The notes: a model not told the origin generated them from the letters alone. Positions 1-7,914 are shown, counted from the stretch's first letter. The stretch: DNA of 35,645 bases from Vagococcus elongatus (GCF_003987645.1 NZ_NGKA01000024.1:1-35645), one strand, 5' to 3'. Made by a program: numbers and translations.

Positions 1-2
1 AT

Positions 3-224
3 CCAGGAACGCCTTCACAAAGGGCTCTTAACGAAAACTCTAACGGTTTACTTAGAAAAGATGGACTACCAAAAGAGATGGACTTTAACCAAGTCAGCCA
101 AACCTTCATTTCCAGTGTAGCGAATAAACGCAATCACATTCCAAGAAAATCATTGAACTATCAAACACCGTTGGAAGTATTCTTGAGTTATGTAGATGAA
201 ACTGTTTTGTCTAGCTTAATTTGA
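3..224 (+). mobile_element. IS30-family transposase, C-terminal fragment (cut by window edge)
   Basis: An open frame enters from the left edge and stops with TGA at 222-224, giving the last 73 residues of a protein. It contains QRALNENSNGLLR, a DFNQVS stretch, an N-K-R segment and PRKSLNYQTPLEVF. These match the end of the DDE domain of IS30-family transposases, where the catalytic E lies in the E-N-x-N-G-L-x-R motif and the protein ends with the R-x-x-L-x-Y-x-T-P-x-E-V-F block. The reading frame looks intact up to the edge, so it is cut by the window rather than obviously broken. I could not define the right terminal inverted repeat. It runs toward prsA and is separated from it by a strong hairpin. 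Confidence 0.85.
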
Positions 225-238
225 CAAATAATAAAAAT

Positions 239-287
239 AAAAATCACATGGCAGCAGTATGTTGAACACTGCTGCCATGTGATTTTT
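239..287. terminator. Two-way rho-independent terminator between transposase and prsA
   Basis: A perfect 20-base inverted repeat (239-258 and 268-287) surrounds a 9-base loop. A run of seven T lies at 283-289 on the plus strand, and T-rich sequence follows on the minus strand too. It can end transcription from the transposase on one side and prsA on the other. Confidence 0.9.
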
Positions 288-325
288 TTGTTATTTAATA
301 GTTTTGAGAAAGCTTTAACGCTTTA

Positions 326-1336
326 CTATTTTGTTTCATCCGTAGTTTCTTTGTCTTCGGAAGCGTCAGTGTCTTCTGTTTCTTCACTGTCAGTTGCGTT
401 TGTCTCTTTTGTTTTATCATCAGCAGATGAATCTGTTGATTCAGTTTCTTCCGGCATGAATTGGGCAACGATAGAAGTTAAATCTTCATCTTTGATTTTG
501 ACATTAGCTTTTTTGAATTCTTTGCTAAGAACATCGAATTGGAACTGTTGGTCAGCTAATTTATTATTAGTTGCAATTTCTTTCAATTGTTTTTTGAAAG
601 GTTTCATATCATTGCCTTTGTCTTGTTGTTTGACCATTTTGACAATGTAGAAAGTATTTATTTCCTGATAGCTTTGGTCATAAGTCGTCGATTTGATTAC
701 ATCAGAGATGTCTCCGTCTTTCATTTGGAAGGCAGCTTCTTTTACCTCAGTTGGGACTGTAGTAGAGGTAGAATCAAAAGTGACTTTGCCTTTTTCAGAG
801 GCCGAGGCATCATTGGAATTTTCTTCTGCCAGCTTGGCAAAATCATCGCCATTTTTCGCACTTTCATGCACTTTTTTAGCTTCTTCTTCATCTGATATCG
901 CAATTAGCTGAACTTCAACTTCCGGGTGGAAATCTGCCCAGACTTCTTTCAGGTCAGCATCTGACAAGTCCACATGAGACTTTAACATTTGTTCGTAGGC
1001 AAGATAATTTTTGATGTTTTCTTTATAAGTCTTTTCAGTCATTCCGTTACTTTCAAGGACGGAGGCAAAGGCATCGCCATACTGTTTTTTAGTTTCATTG
1101 AACTGTTTGTCGATGGCTTTTTGTTCGACTTTATCCCCATAAGCATTGACAGCTACTTCATTGATGATCATTTGGGTGATGCTTTGCTTTACAGCGTCGT
1201 CTGTTTTGACTTGCTGAAAAATATCATCTACAGTGATCGTGCTGCCCTTCATGGTAACAACGTCTGTACCGCTTGAACAAGCAGTCAGAGTGGCGGCACT
1301 AACTAGGCCGATGATGGCTAATTTTATTTTTTTCAT
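326..1336 (-). CDS. prsA: Foldase lipoprotein PrsA
   Basis: This 336-residue protein has a lipoprotein signal peptide with lipobox LTAC (Cys20), so it should be anchored on the outer face of the membrane. The middle region (about 140-235) has the layout of a parvulin peptidyl-prolyl isomerase domain flanked by SurA/PrsA-like helical arms. PrsA proteins help secreted proteins fold after export. The two histidines usual in active parvulins are not visible (VQLIAI replaces the S-H-I-L type segment, NTFYIVK replaces Y-G-Y-H-I-I-K), so this may act as a chaperone without isomerase activity. The last 45 or so residues are acidic and rich in Thr and Ser, a low-complexity tail. A GGAG ribosome site lies 10 bases before the ATG. 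It is monocistronic, with an extended -10 box upstream. Confidence 0.93.
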   Translation of the reverse strand: MKKIKLAIIGLVSAATLTACSSGTDVVTMKGSTITVDDIFQQVKTDDAVKQSITQMIINEVAVNAYGDKVEQKAIDKQFNETKKQYGDAFASVLESNGMTEKTYKENIKNYLAYEQMLKSHVDLSDADLKEVWADFHPEVEVQLIAISDEEEAKKVHESAKNGDDFAKLAEENSNDASASEKGKVTFDSTSTTVPTEVKEAAFQMKDGDISDVIKSTTYDQSYQEINTFYIVKMVKQQDKGNDMKPFKKQLKEIATNNKLADQQFQFDVLSKEFKKANVKIKDEDLTSIVAQFMPEETESTDSSADDKTKETNATDSEETEDTDASEDKETTDETK

Positions 1337-1390
1337 TTTTATTAAACTCCATTCATTTCATTTCTTTAGTACTAAACAACTACCTTCAAT

Positions 1391-1400
1391 ACTATAACAT
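1391..1400 (-). promoter_or_regulatory. Extended -10 promoter of prsA
   Basis: On the minus strand TGT-TATAGT (extended TGn plus -10) occurs at 1399-1391, about 55 bases before the prsA start codon. No good -35 hexamer is seen. Confidence 0.5.
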
Positions 1401-1474
1401 ATTCTGATATTCAAAAAACAGTAAAACATGATTTTTTTGGAAGTAAGTCACAGAAAGTTCACATAAAAGTTAAA

Positions 1475-1501
1475 AATCAACACTAAAAACTTAGTGTTGA
1501 T
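1475..1501 (-). terminator. Terminator of the hit-ytxH unit
   Basis: An 11-base inverted repeat (1476-1486 and 1491-1501) with a 4-base loop is followed on the minus strand by TTTTTAACTTTT. The stem overlaps the last codons and stop of the YtxH-domain gene. Confidence 0.75.
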
Positions 1502-1835
1502 CCTTTTCGGTAGAAAGATGCTGGTTCAAAGTTTCTACGGTATTTTCGATTTCTTTCAATCTAGGTTCTGCTTGAAATTGAAATTTCCTCAAGGTTTGAC
1601 TCATTTCTTTTTGGAAATTTGGCAGAGTCTCACCGGCAGTCTGTTTCAGATTTCCCAATGAACGGTTGAAGTTATCCAGTCCTTCTTGCAGTTCGTCGAC
1701 TAATCTTGTGGTATCTTCTACGTCATCTATCATTTTTTGCCGTGATTTTTTGCCGCTTTGAGGTGCAAATAAAAGTCCCAAAGCACCGCCAATCACTGAT
1801 CCGACGAGTAAGCCTTTAGTAAAGTTTTTCAGCAT
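1491..1835 (-). CDS. YtxH-domain membrane-associated protein
   Basis: The 114-residue protein begins with one glycine-rich hydrophobic segment (about residues 7-25, GLLVGSVIGGALGLLFAPQ) followed by SGKKSRQK. This is the typical start of YtxH/YhaH general-stress family proteins. The rest (about 35-110) is predicted helical or coiled coil. It is probably a single-pass membrane protein; the molecular role of the family is not established. It starts one base after the stop of hit, so the two are co-transcribed. In Bacillus subtilis a YtxH-family gene (yhaH) also lies between prsA and hit, which supports the assignment. Confidence 0.8.
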   Translation of the reverse strand: MLKNFTKGLLVGSVIGGALGLLFAPQSGKKSRQKMIDDVEDTTRLVDELQEGLDNFNRSLGNLKQTAGETLPNFQKEMSQTLRKFQFQAEPRLKEIENTVETLNQHLSTEKDQH

Positions 1836-1836
1836 C

Positions 1837-2262
1837 TTAGTTTACCTGTGTCGCAATTTTTTTTGCGATTTCTTTCATAGTTTCGGGTGTATATTTTTCC
1901 TGATTGTTGACAAAGCGAATTTTAAAGTCATCTTCTGCCGTATATCTTGGAATCAAATGAAGATGGGAATGAAACACAGACTGATAGGCCAATTCCTTAT
2001 TATTGTTTATTATATTCAGCCCTTTCATGTCCGGAAATGCTGCTTCAAGGGCACGTGCGATTTTCGGTACCCGTGAAAAAAGCATGGCGGCCGTTTCTTC
2101 ATCAAAAGAAAAAATATCCGGCACATGAGTTTTCGGGATGAGCAGTGTGTGTCCTTTTGTAACTTGTGACAAATCAAGAAAAGCTAGTACCTGATCATCT
2201 TCATAAACTTTATAACTAGGAATTTCGTTAGCGATGATTTTACAAAAAATGCAATCGTTCAT
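1837..2262 (-). CDS. hit: HIT family (histidine triad) hydrolase
   Basis: This 141-residue protein carries the histidine triad motif HSHLHL near residues 98-103 and the N-terminal CIFCKI segment of Hint/HIT proteins. These enzymes hydrolyse nucleoside phosphoramidates or related bonds on AMP-like substrates, using the middle triad histidine as nucleophile. I chose the ATG at 2262 because a full AAGGAGG site (2271-2277) lies 8 bases upstream; the longer frame to 2433 has no such site and would run across the ecsA promoter. It is divergent from ecsA and co-transcribed with the YtxH-domain gene. The adjacency of hit and ecsAB is conserved in Firmicutes. Confidence 0.93.
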   Translation of the reverse strand: MNDCIFCKIIANEIPSYKVYEDDQVLAFLDLSQVTKGHTLLIPKTHVPDIFSFDEETAAMLFSRVPKIARALEAAFPDMKGLNIINNNKELAYQSVFHSHLHLIPRYTAEDDFKIRFVNNQEKYTPETMKEIAKKIATQVN

Positions 2263-2293
2263 TTTTATTTCCTCCTTAGACATCTTACTGTTT

Positions 2294-2322
2294 ATGATAA
2301 TAGATTTTTCAGGAAAACTCAA
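2294..2322 (-). promoter_or_regulatory. Promoter of hit
   Basis: On the minus strand TTGAGT (2322-2317) and TATCAT (2299-2294) are separated by exactly 17 bases, about 35 bases before the start codon. Confidence 0.55.
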
Positions 2323-2334
2323 AAGTAATTCATT

Positions 2335-2362
2335 TTTTACTTTATTTGGAGTATGATATAAT
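2335..2362 (+). promoter_or_regulatory. Promoter of ecsAB
   Basis: A perfect TATAAT at 2357-2362 is preceded by an extended TGA. TTTTAC at 2335-2340 is a possible -35 with 16-base spacing. It lies 30 bases before the ecsA ATG and is divergent from the hit promoter. Confidence 0.65.
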
Positions 2363-2391
2363 AATGTCATTGAAATGCTGGAGGAAAACAC

Positions 2392-3126
2392 ATGAGTTTG
2401 ATTGTGAAACATTTGACTGGTGGTTACGGACATATCCCGGTGTTAAAAGATATCAGTTTCGAGGTAGCACGAGGAGAGTTAGTGGGATTAATCGGGCTGA
2501 ATGGTGCAGGAAAAAGTACCACTATCAAAAATATTATCGGTTTGCTGACACCCCAAAAAGGAACTATCGAAATTGACGGAAAAACATTGTCTGCTGACAC
2601 AGCAGCTTATCGGAAAAAAATCGGTTATATACCTGAAACGCCTGCTTTATATGAGGAGCTGACATTAAAGGAACATATAGAAGTGACTTGTATGGCCTAT
2701 GATATACCTCTAGAAGAGGGAATGGTGCGAGCGGAAAAACTCCTTAAAACCTTTCGCTTAGAAAATAAACTGGACTGGTTTCCGGCTAATTTCTCCAAAG
2801 GAATGAAGCAAAAAGTCATGGTTCTCTGCGCATTTTTAGTGGAACCTAGTTTGTATATCATTGATGAACCGTTTTTAGGTCTTGATCCTTTAGCTATCCA
2901 CGCACTGTTGGAATTATTAAAACAAATGCAAAGCCAAGGGGCATCGATCTTGATGTCCACTCATATTTTAGCCACGGCAGAAAAATATTGTGATCGTTTC
3001 ATTGTTCTTCATGAAGGAGAAATCAGAGCCGTTGGCACGATGGAAGAACTACGAACGGAATTTCATCTGCCTGATGCCTCTCTGGATGAAATTTATGTTA
3101 AACTTACGGAAGAAGAGGCGGACTAA
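2392..3126 (+). CDS. ecsA: ABC transporter ATP-binding protein EcsA
   Basis: The 244-residue ATPase has Walker A GLNGAGKST (35-43), a variant signature FSKGMKQ (134-140), Walker B LYIIDEP (154-160) and the switch histidine in STH. Together with EcsB it forms a transporter known in Bacillus, Staphylococcus and Enterococcus to affect intramembrane proteolysis by the RseP/RasP-type protease, protein secretion and, in enterococci, pheromone maturation; its true substrate is debated. A TGGAGG ribosome site lies just before the ATG at 2392. The next gene begins 2 bases after its stop, so the pair is an operon. The protein is full length for the family. Confidence 0.93.
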   Translation: MSLIVKHLTGGYGHIPVLKDISFEVARGELVGLIGLNGAGKSTTIKNIIGLLTPQKGTIEIDGKTLSADTAAYRKKIGYIPETPALYEELTLKEHIEVTCMAYDIPLEEGMVRAEKLLKTFRLENKLDWFPANFSKGMKQKVMVLCAFLVEPSLYIIDEPFLGLDPLAIHALLELLKQMQSQGASILMSTHILATAEKYCDRFIVLHEGEIRAVGTMEELRTEFHLPDASLDEIYVKLTEEEAD

Positions 3127-3128
3127 CG

Positions 3129-4349
3129 ATGGCAGCTTTGTATGATCGACGCTTAAAAAATTATCAAAAAAAGATGTTCCGCTATTTGAAGTATGTTTTT
3201 AATGATCATTTTTCTCTGATCCTGATTGTTTTGATGGGCGGTTTCATGTTTTTTTATTCTGAAATGATTAAACAAATAGATCAAAGTTTTTATTATGGTA
3301 AGCTGCTCGTGGGGCTGATTTGGTTATTGACGCTCTTTGTGGGGCAATTATCTACAATTGTAGAAGAAGCAGATAAAGTTTTCCTGCTCCCTAAGGAGAA
3401 AGAGATGACCCGGTATTTAGAGAAAGCTTTTCGTCATTCTCTAGTTCTGCCGGCGTTGTTTCTGCTTTTAATCGTGGCACTTTCACAGCCTTTATTGATG
3501 GCGATAGCTGGTGTCACAGTCGTTGACGGTATCTTTTTCCTTCTGACGATGTGGTGTCTGAAAATCTGCCATCTTTTCCTGAAGTATAGCGCTTTATACC
3601 ATGTTGAAAAAAAAGAGCAGCAACAAGCACTGCTGGTTTTTTTCATCGTGTCAGCGGCGGTCATTACTGTCATGCTGGTAGGTGTTTCTTGGGCGGGCCT
3701 AATACTCAGCAGTATTTTTCTTCATTTCAGCAAAAATCAAGTGAAGAGATTGACACAAAACAGTCTTTTGGATTGGGAGACAATGATCCAAAAAGAAAAA
3801 CATCGTCAAAAGAAAATTTTTCAGTTTATCAATCTGTTTACCGATGTTCCCGGCATGAGCAGCAGCGTCAGGCGAAGAAAATATTTCGATCCGCTGCTTA
3901 GAAAAATCAAGGCTAGCCATCAGCGGACCTATCTGTATTTGTATGCACGAAGTTTTTTGCGTGGTACGGAATACAGTGGGGTGTTTGCCCGTCTGCTGCT
4001 TGTTGCCGTCATTTTGATGTCTTCTTTAAATCAGCTGTTGTGGCTGCTGCCAGTCGCTTTGCTGGCCCTGTTTGTTATTTGTTTTCAATTATTGCCATTG
4101 TATGGGCAATTTGACTATATGGTCATGACACAGCTCTATCCTGTGCCGAGTAGTCAAAAACAAAATAACCTGCAGCAATTACTGATGATTTTACTGGGAG
4201 GGGCCGGCGTTCTCTTTTCTTTGGTTAGTCTGATAGTGTTGCCTGACTGGCGTTCAAGAATTATTGCTGTTGGGGTCATCCTGCTGATGAGTTTATTGTT
4301 GATACTAATTTACGTTCCGACTAGAATAAAGAAGATGGACAGTATGTGA
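3129..4349 (+). CDS. ecsB: ABC transporter permease EcsB
   Basis: This 406-residue membrane protein has clear hydrophobic segments near residues 28-45, 62-80, 105-125, 165-200, 285-320 and 350-400, separated by basic stretches. It follows ecsA by 2 bases. Size, position and overall sequence character fit EcsB, the membrane partner of EcsA. The GGAAGAAGAGG stretch at the end of ecsA can act as its ribosome site. No clear terminator follows; the next gene has its own promoter 15 bases downstream. Confidence 0.9.
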   Translation: MAALYDRRLKNYQKKMFRYLKYVFNDHFSLILIVLMGGFMFFYSEMIKQIDQSFYYGKLLVGLIWLLTLFVGQLSTIVEEADKVFLLPKEKEMTRYLEKAFRHSLVLPALFLLLIVALSQPLLMAIAGVTVVDGIFFLLTMWCLKICHLFLKYSALYHVEKKEQQQALLVFFIVSAAVITVMLVGVSWAGLILSSIFLHFSKNQVKRLTQNSLLDWETMIQKEKHRQKKIFQFINLFTDVPGMSSSVRRRKYFDPLLRKIKASHQRTYLYLYARSFLRGTEYSGVFARLLLVAVILMSSLNQLLWLLPVALLALFVICFQLLPLYGQFDYMVMTQLYPVPSSQKQNNLQQLLMILLGGAGVLFSLVSLIVLPDWRSRIIAVGVILLMSLLLILIYVPTRIKKMDSM

Positions 4350-4363
4350 TTTTTTTGCACAAC

Positions 4364-4392
4364 TTGACGGAAAGCGTAAAGGGCTTTAAAAT
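4364..4392 (+). promoter_or_regulatory. Promoter of the ytmP gene
   Basis: TTGACG (4364-4369) and TAAAAT (4387-4392) are spaced by 17 bases, one of the best sigma-A matches in the window. The start codon is 42 bases further on. Confidence 0.75.
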
Positions 4393-4434
4393 ATAGAATG
4401 CTGGAAAACAAAAAGATTAGCGAGGTTTTTGAAG

Positions 4435-5232
4435 ATGGTGAAGCTAGACATGGATGCAGATTTTCAATTTGATAATACTTGGACTCTTCACCCAATCGAT
4501 GGTGATACAGGAAAAACCTATATGGGTATAAGAGATGCCCAAAAAGTCTTTGTAAAGCGGAACACAACCCCGTTTTTGGCTGCCTTATCACGAGAAGGCA
4601 TCGTCCCTAAATTGGTTTGGACGAGAAGGACGGGTAATGGGGATATTTTAACAGCACAAGAATGGCTGGACGGAAAGACATTTTTGCCTGAAGAGGTAGG
4701 TCAAAGCGTTGAAGTTATTCAGATTTTATCCCACCTGCATCACTCAGTGTCCTTGAAAAGAATGTTGGTCAGAGTGGGTGGAAAACAAAAATCTCCTTTT
4801 GACTTTTTAAAAAGTTATGCACATCAGCTGCCGGGAGATTTAAAAAATAATCAATACCTTCACAGCGTCTTTCGTTATCTTGAAGACCATTTGCCGGAAG
4901 AAACCACGTTTAAAGTTTGTCATGGGGATCCTGTCAATACAAATTGGTTTATGTCCCAAGATGATCGCCTATATCTTGTTGATTGGGACAGTTGTGTTTT
5001 GTCTGATCCGGCTTATGACTTGGGGATTTTACTTGGGCGTCATGTGTCTTATGGGAAGTGGCAGCGCTGGCTGGAGTTGTATGGGGAAAACCCGACAGAA
5101 GAGCTTTTAGAAAAAATCTACTGGTACAGTGGCATGGATTTTCTGCTGAGAATTAAACAGTATCACCAACGATACGAGTATCCTAAAATGAATCAGGAAA
5201 TCATGATGTTGAAAAAATTATATTTATATTAA
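4435..5232 (+). CDS. ytmP: Phosphotransferase family protein (choline/thiamine kinase-like, YtmP type)
   Basis: The 265-residue protein has the aminoglycoside phosphotransferase/choline kinase fold: the Brenner-type motif HGDPVNTNW (163-171) with catalytic Asp165, and DWDS (183-186) for Mg2+ binding, followed by DPAYDLG. The real substrate is unknown; similar proteins are annotated as choline, thiamine or aminoglycoside kinases, and the chromosomal setting beside trmB argues against a resistance role. I chose ATG 4435 because GAGG (4422-4425) is 9 bases upstream; an in-frame TTG at 4429 would be only 3 bases from it. The ytmP-trmB order is the same as in Bacillus. Confidence 0.85.
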   Translation: MVKLDMDADFQFDNTWTLHPIDGDTGKTYMGIRDAQKVFVKRNTTPFLAALSREGIVPKLVWTRRTGNGDILTAQEWLDGKTFLPEEVGQSVEVIQILSHLHHSVSLKRMLVRVGGKQKSPFDFLKSYAHQLPGDLKNNQYLHSVFRYLEDHLPEETTFKVCHGDPVNTNWFMSQDDRLYLVDWDSCVLSDPAYDLGILLGRHVSYGKWQRWLELYGENPTEELLEKIYWYSGMDFLLRIKQYHQRYEYPKMNQEIMMLKKLYLY

Positions 5233-5240
5233 ATACATTA

Positions 5241-5275
5241 GAAGTTGAGAGAAGCTATTTTCTCTCAACTTCTTT
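5241..5275 (+). terminator. Hairpin between ytmP and trmB
   Basis: A perfect 13-base stem (5241-5253 and 5260-5272) with a 6-base loop is followed by only a short T-rich tail (TTT at 5273-5275). It could be a weak terminator or an attenuator that lowers trmB expression. Confidence 0.55.
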
Positions 5276-5293
5276 CAATGAAAGGGAAAAAAG

Positions 5294-5938
5294 ATGCGCG
5301 TTAGAAATAAACCTTGGGCTAAAGAGCTTATTGAAAAACATCCGGAATATGTGGTCACTGACCCAGAAGCTTTCAAAGGAAGATGGCAAGAACGTTTTGA
5401 ACAAAAACAACCATTGCATATAGAAGTCGGTTCAGGCAAAGGCCGTTTCATTGTAGGCATGGCGAAAGCACATCCTGAAAATAATTACATCGCTATTGAA
5501 TTGGAGCGTAATGTTTTAGTATCGATTTTGGAAAAACAAATCGATGCTCAACTGCCAAATTTGCAGATACTTCATGTACATGGAGACTCTTTGATGAATT
5601 ACTTTACTGAGGGGGAAGTGGCGCTGATTTACCTGAATTTTTCTGATCCTTGGCCGAAAGCGCGTCATGCGAAACGTCGCTTGACGCACAAAACATTTTT
5701 AGAAATTTATGAAGCCATTTTAGCACCAGGGGGCGAAATTCATTTTAAAACGGACAATCGTGGTTTATTTGAATATTCGCTAGTCAGTTTTTCAGAGTAC
5801 GGCATGCGTTTGAAACAAGTGTGGCTCGACTTGCATATTTCTGATTATGAGGGCAATATTATGACAGAATATGAAGAGAAGTTTTCTAGTAAAGGACAGC
5901 CTATTTATCGGCTGGAGGCAATGTTTAGTAATAAATAA
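5294..5938 (+). CDS. trmB: tRNA (guanine-N7-)-methyltransferase TrmB
   Basis: This 214-residue Rossmann-fold methyltransferase has the SAM-binding stretch EVGSGKGRF (44-52), the acidic residue in AIELERN and the family block [15 protein letters not shown], whose Asp and following residues form the catalytic and tRNA-binding region. It methylates guanine 46 in the variable loop of tRNAs. Length and motifs are standard. An AAAGGGA ribosome site precedes the ATG. It ends in a strong terminator shared with the opposing gene downstream. Confidence 0.96.
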   Translation: MRVRNKPWAKELIEKHPEYVVTDPEAFKGRWQERFEQKQPLHIEVGSGKGRFIVGMAKAHPENNYIAIELERNVLVSILEKQIDAQLPNLQILHVHGDSLMNYFTEGEVALIYLNFSDPWPKARHAKRRLTHKTFLEIYEAILAPGGEIHFKTDNRGLFEYSLVSFSEYGMRLKQVWLDLHISDYEGNIMTEYEEKFSSKGQPIYRLEAMFSNK

Positions 5939-5942
5939 AACC

Positions 5943-5990
5943 AAAAAACAGATAGCAATTGAAGAAAAACTTCATGCTATCTGTTTTTTT
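5943..5990. terminator. Shared terminator of trmB and the convergent PepSY-like gene
   Basis: A 15-base stem (5943-5957 and 5975-5989) is bounded by T runs on both strands. The right arm touches the stop codon of the minus-strand gene. Confidence 0.88.
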
Positions 5991-6324
5991 ATACACGGTA
6001 TATGTCTAAAACAGTTCCAGTGTGGGCATCAGCGATAAATTCATATTGGACGATTTGATCGTCTTCTTTACGCGTGATTCCACCAGTATAAGTATCGTAT
6101 TCGATGGCGAATTTTCTTAGAGGGTGTCTGCTGAATTCAATCCAGGAGCCTTCGATAGAGCCTTCAGCTAAGAAAAAAGTTTTAACATTTTCAAGAATAA
6201 TTTCTGGATGGATCGTCTGACGTTTATGGTAACAATGAGTTGCTACTATGCCGCCAACAGCTCCGACCACTGTACCGAAAGCCAACCCCATGCCAAGCCA
6301 ATTAAGTTTACTCGATTTTTCCAT
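5989..6324 (-). CDS. Small membrane-anchored PepSY-like protein (YtzB type)
   Basis: The 111-residue protein has one N-terminal hydrophobic segment (about 8-28, glycine and valine rich) and an outside domain ending in YEFIADAHTGTVLDIYRV. That ending resembles PepSY/YpeB domains, in which a tyrosine-rich strand leads to a D-x-x-T-G-x-V turn. PepSY domains are thought to bind or inhibit proteases, but no substrate can be inferred here. AGGAGG sits 7 bases before the ATG. It lies in antisense between trmB and the M42 peptidase; Bacillus ytzB lies in the same neighbourhood. The family call is moderate. Confidence 0.65.
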   Translation of the reverse strand: MEKSSKLNWLGMGLAFGTVVGAVGGIVATHCYHKRQTIHPEIILENVKTFFLAEGSIEGSWIEFSRHPLRKFAIEYDTYTGGITRKEDDQIVQYEFIADAHTGTVLDIYRV

Positions 6325-6355
6325 AGGTTACCTCCTGTTGAGAATGTGTAACAGT

Positions 6356-6361
6356 ATTGTA
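6356..6361 (-). promoter_or_regulatory. Possible -10 of the PepSY-like gene
   Basis: On the minus strand TGA-TACAAT (extended -10, hexamer 6361-6356) lies about 32 bases before the start codon. The -35 is weak. Confidence 0.4.
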
Positions 6362-6438
6362 TCATACTTTTTCTTATCCGCCTAACAAGAAAACGCTTGA
6401 TTTTAACACTACTATTTTTAAAAACAAAATAAATGGGT

Positions 6439-6444
6439 TATAAT
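6439..6444 (+). promoter_or_regulatory. -10 box of the ytoP operon
   Basis: A perfect TATAAT at 6439-6444 has only a poor T-rich -35. It excludes the in-frame TTG at 6444 as the translation start, because that codon overlaps the -10. Confidence 0.45.
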
Positions 6445-6494
6445 TGACTAAAGGAAGAAAAGTGAGGTGGATTCTGCAGCAGCAGAAACAATCG

Positions 6495-7574
6495 ATGGAT
6501 GAAAAAAGTTTTTTATTAATTAAAGAATTGACCCAAGTTCAAGGGGCGAGCGGCTCTGAAGAAGATGTTCGCCAATTGATGGCAGCCAAGCTGGCTCCTC
6601 TAGTGGATCGTGTGGAATATGATGGCTTAGGAGGTGTTTTTGGGATTAAAGAAAGTAAAAATCCTGATGCCCCGAGAGTGATGGTAGCAGCTCATATGGA
6701 TGAAGTGGGATTCATGCTTACACAGATCATGAAAAATGGTATGATGCGAGTGCAGCCGCTGGGCGGTTGGAATCCTTATGTCGTTTCGGCTCAAAGATTT
6801 ACGCTAAAAACACGGCAAGGAGACTATCCCATCATTTCTTCTTCTATTCCGCCCCATTTGTTGCGGGGGAGCAGTGCTGGCCAAGGCAAAGTAGAGGTCT
6901 CCGATATTTTATTTGATGCCGGGTTCGAATCCGAAGAAGAGGCTAAAAGCTTTGGAGTCAGACCGGGGGACAGTATTGTACCAGATGTTGAGACAATAAA
7001 AACAGCCAATGGCAAAAATATCATTTGCAAAGCGTGGGACAATCGTTATGGCTGTGTGGCTGTGCTGGAAATGTTTGAAGCACTAAAGGATGTGGAGCTG
7101 CCATTCACCTTGATCGGCGGAGCAAATGTCCAAGAAGAAGTTGGGTTGCGAGGTGCAAGACCTTCTGCCCATAAGTTTAAGCCTGATATATTTTTTGCGG
7201 TGGATTGTTCTCCAGCTAATGACTTGGATGGAAAACAGGAAAATTTTGGCAAACTTGGGGAAGGTTTCTTAGTTAGAATTTTTGACCCGGGGATGATTAT
7301 GCTGAAAAGTATGCACGAATTTGTCATAGATGTGGCAGAAAAAAATCACATCCCTCATCAGTATTTTGTATCCAAAGGGGGAACAGATGCTGGAGCAGCA
7401 CACTTAGTCAATGATGGTATCCCAAGTGCGGTCATCGGTGTGCCGGGACGCTATATTCACACACATCAGACAATGTTCCGGATGTCAGATTATGAGGCTG
7501 CACGTCAAATGTTGATTGCTTCAATGAAGACCTTGACACCGGAACTTATAAATACTATTATCTACGGAAAGTAG
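6495..7574 (+). CDS. ytoP: M42-family aminopeptidase (glutamyl aminopeptidase/YtoP type)
   Basis: A cytoplasmic dinuclear metallo-aminopeptidase of 359 residues. Metal ligands and catalytic residues are visible in order: AAHMDE (His67, Asp69), KAWDN (Asp182), NVQEEVG (Glu214-Glu215), AVDCS (Asp237) and the late IHTHQ histidine (322). These enzymes cut N-terminal residues from peptides and form large dodecamers; members in lactic acid bacteria often prefer acidic residues. I set the start at ATG 6495 because MDEKSF aligns with the family N terminus, but no ribosome site precedes it. GTG 6462, or a start near the GAGGTGG at 6464-6470, is possible. It leads a ytoP-ytpP-usp cluster as in Bacillus. 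Confidence 0.88.
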   Translation: MDEKSFLLIKELTQVQGASGSEEDVRQLMAAKLAPLVDRVEYDGLGGVFGIKESKNPDAPRVMVAAHMDEVGFMLTQIMKNGMMRVQPLGGWNPYVVSAQRFTLKTRQGDYPIISSSIPPHLLRGSSAGQGKVEVSDILFDAGFESEEEAKSFGVRPGDSIVPDVETIKTANGKNIICKAWDNRYGCVAVLEMFEALKDVELPFTLIGGANVQEEVGLRGARPSAHKFKPDIFFAVDCSPANDLDGKQENFGKLGEGFLVRIFDPGMIMLKSMHEFVIDVAEKNHIPHQYFVSKGGTDAGAAHLVNDGIPSAVIGVPGRYIHTHQTMFRMSDYEAARQMLIASMKTLTPELINTIIYGK

Positions 7575-7581
7575 GAAACAT

Positions 7582-7899
7582 ATGATTAAACCGCAAAGTT
7601 TGGAAGAATTAGCAACATTGATTGAAACAGGCAAGCATGTATTATTTTTTACTGCTGACTGGTGCGGGGATTGTGTTTATATCAAACCTCATTTGCCAGT
7701 GATAATGGAAGAATTTTCTGACTTGTCTTTCGTCGAGGTGGATCGGGATGCTTTTCTCATCGTTTGTGAGAAGATGAATGTTTTCGGCATTCCAAGTTTT
7801 ATCGTAGTGGAAGACGGCAGAGAGCTGGGACGATTTGTCAGCAAAAAAAGAAAGACCAAAGATGAAATTATTGAATTTTTAAGACCCTATTCAAATTAA
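7582..7899 (+). CDS. ytpP: Thioredoxin-like protein YtpP
   Basis: The 105-residue thioredoxin fold has active site WCGDC (Cys28, Cys31) and the cis-proline segment GIPSF. The middle pair GD replaces the GP of classical thioredoxin, as in the YtpP family, and suggests a different redox potential or client range. It starts 7 bases after the ytoP stop and probably shares its transcript; the tail of ytoP supplies a GGAAA-like ribosome site. It is distinct from the main thioredoxin at 20018. Confidence 0.9.
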   Translation: MIKPQSLEELATLIETGKHVLFFTADWCGDCVYIKPHLPVIMEEFSDLSFVEVDRDAFLIVCEKMNVFGIPSFIVVEDGRELGRFVSKKRKTKDEIIEFLRPYSN

Positions 7900-7914
7900 A
7901 GGAAGGTGAGTAAA

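Noticed and set aside
279-895. Plus-strand open frames opposite prsA (123 and 102 residues)
   Set aside because: They mirror the low-complexity acidic and lysine-rich coding of prsA and carry no family signal.
4435-5232. Aminoglycoside resistance gene
   Set aside because: The phosphotransferase fold matches, but the gene is in a conserved core position beside trmB and no mobile element is near it; YtmP-type is the better call.
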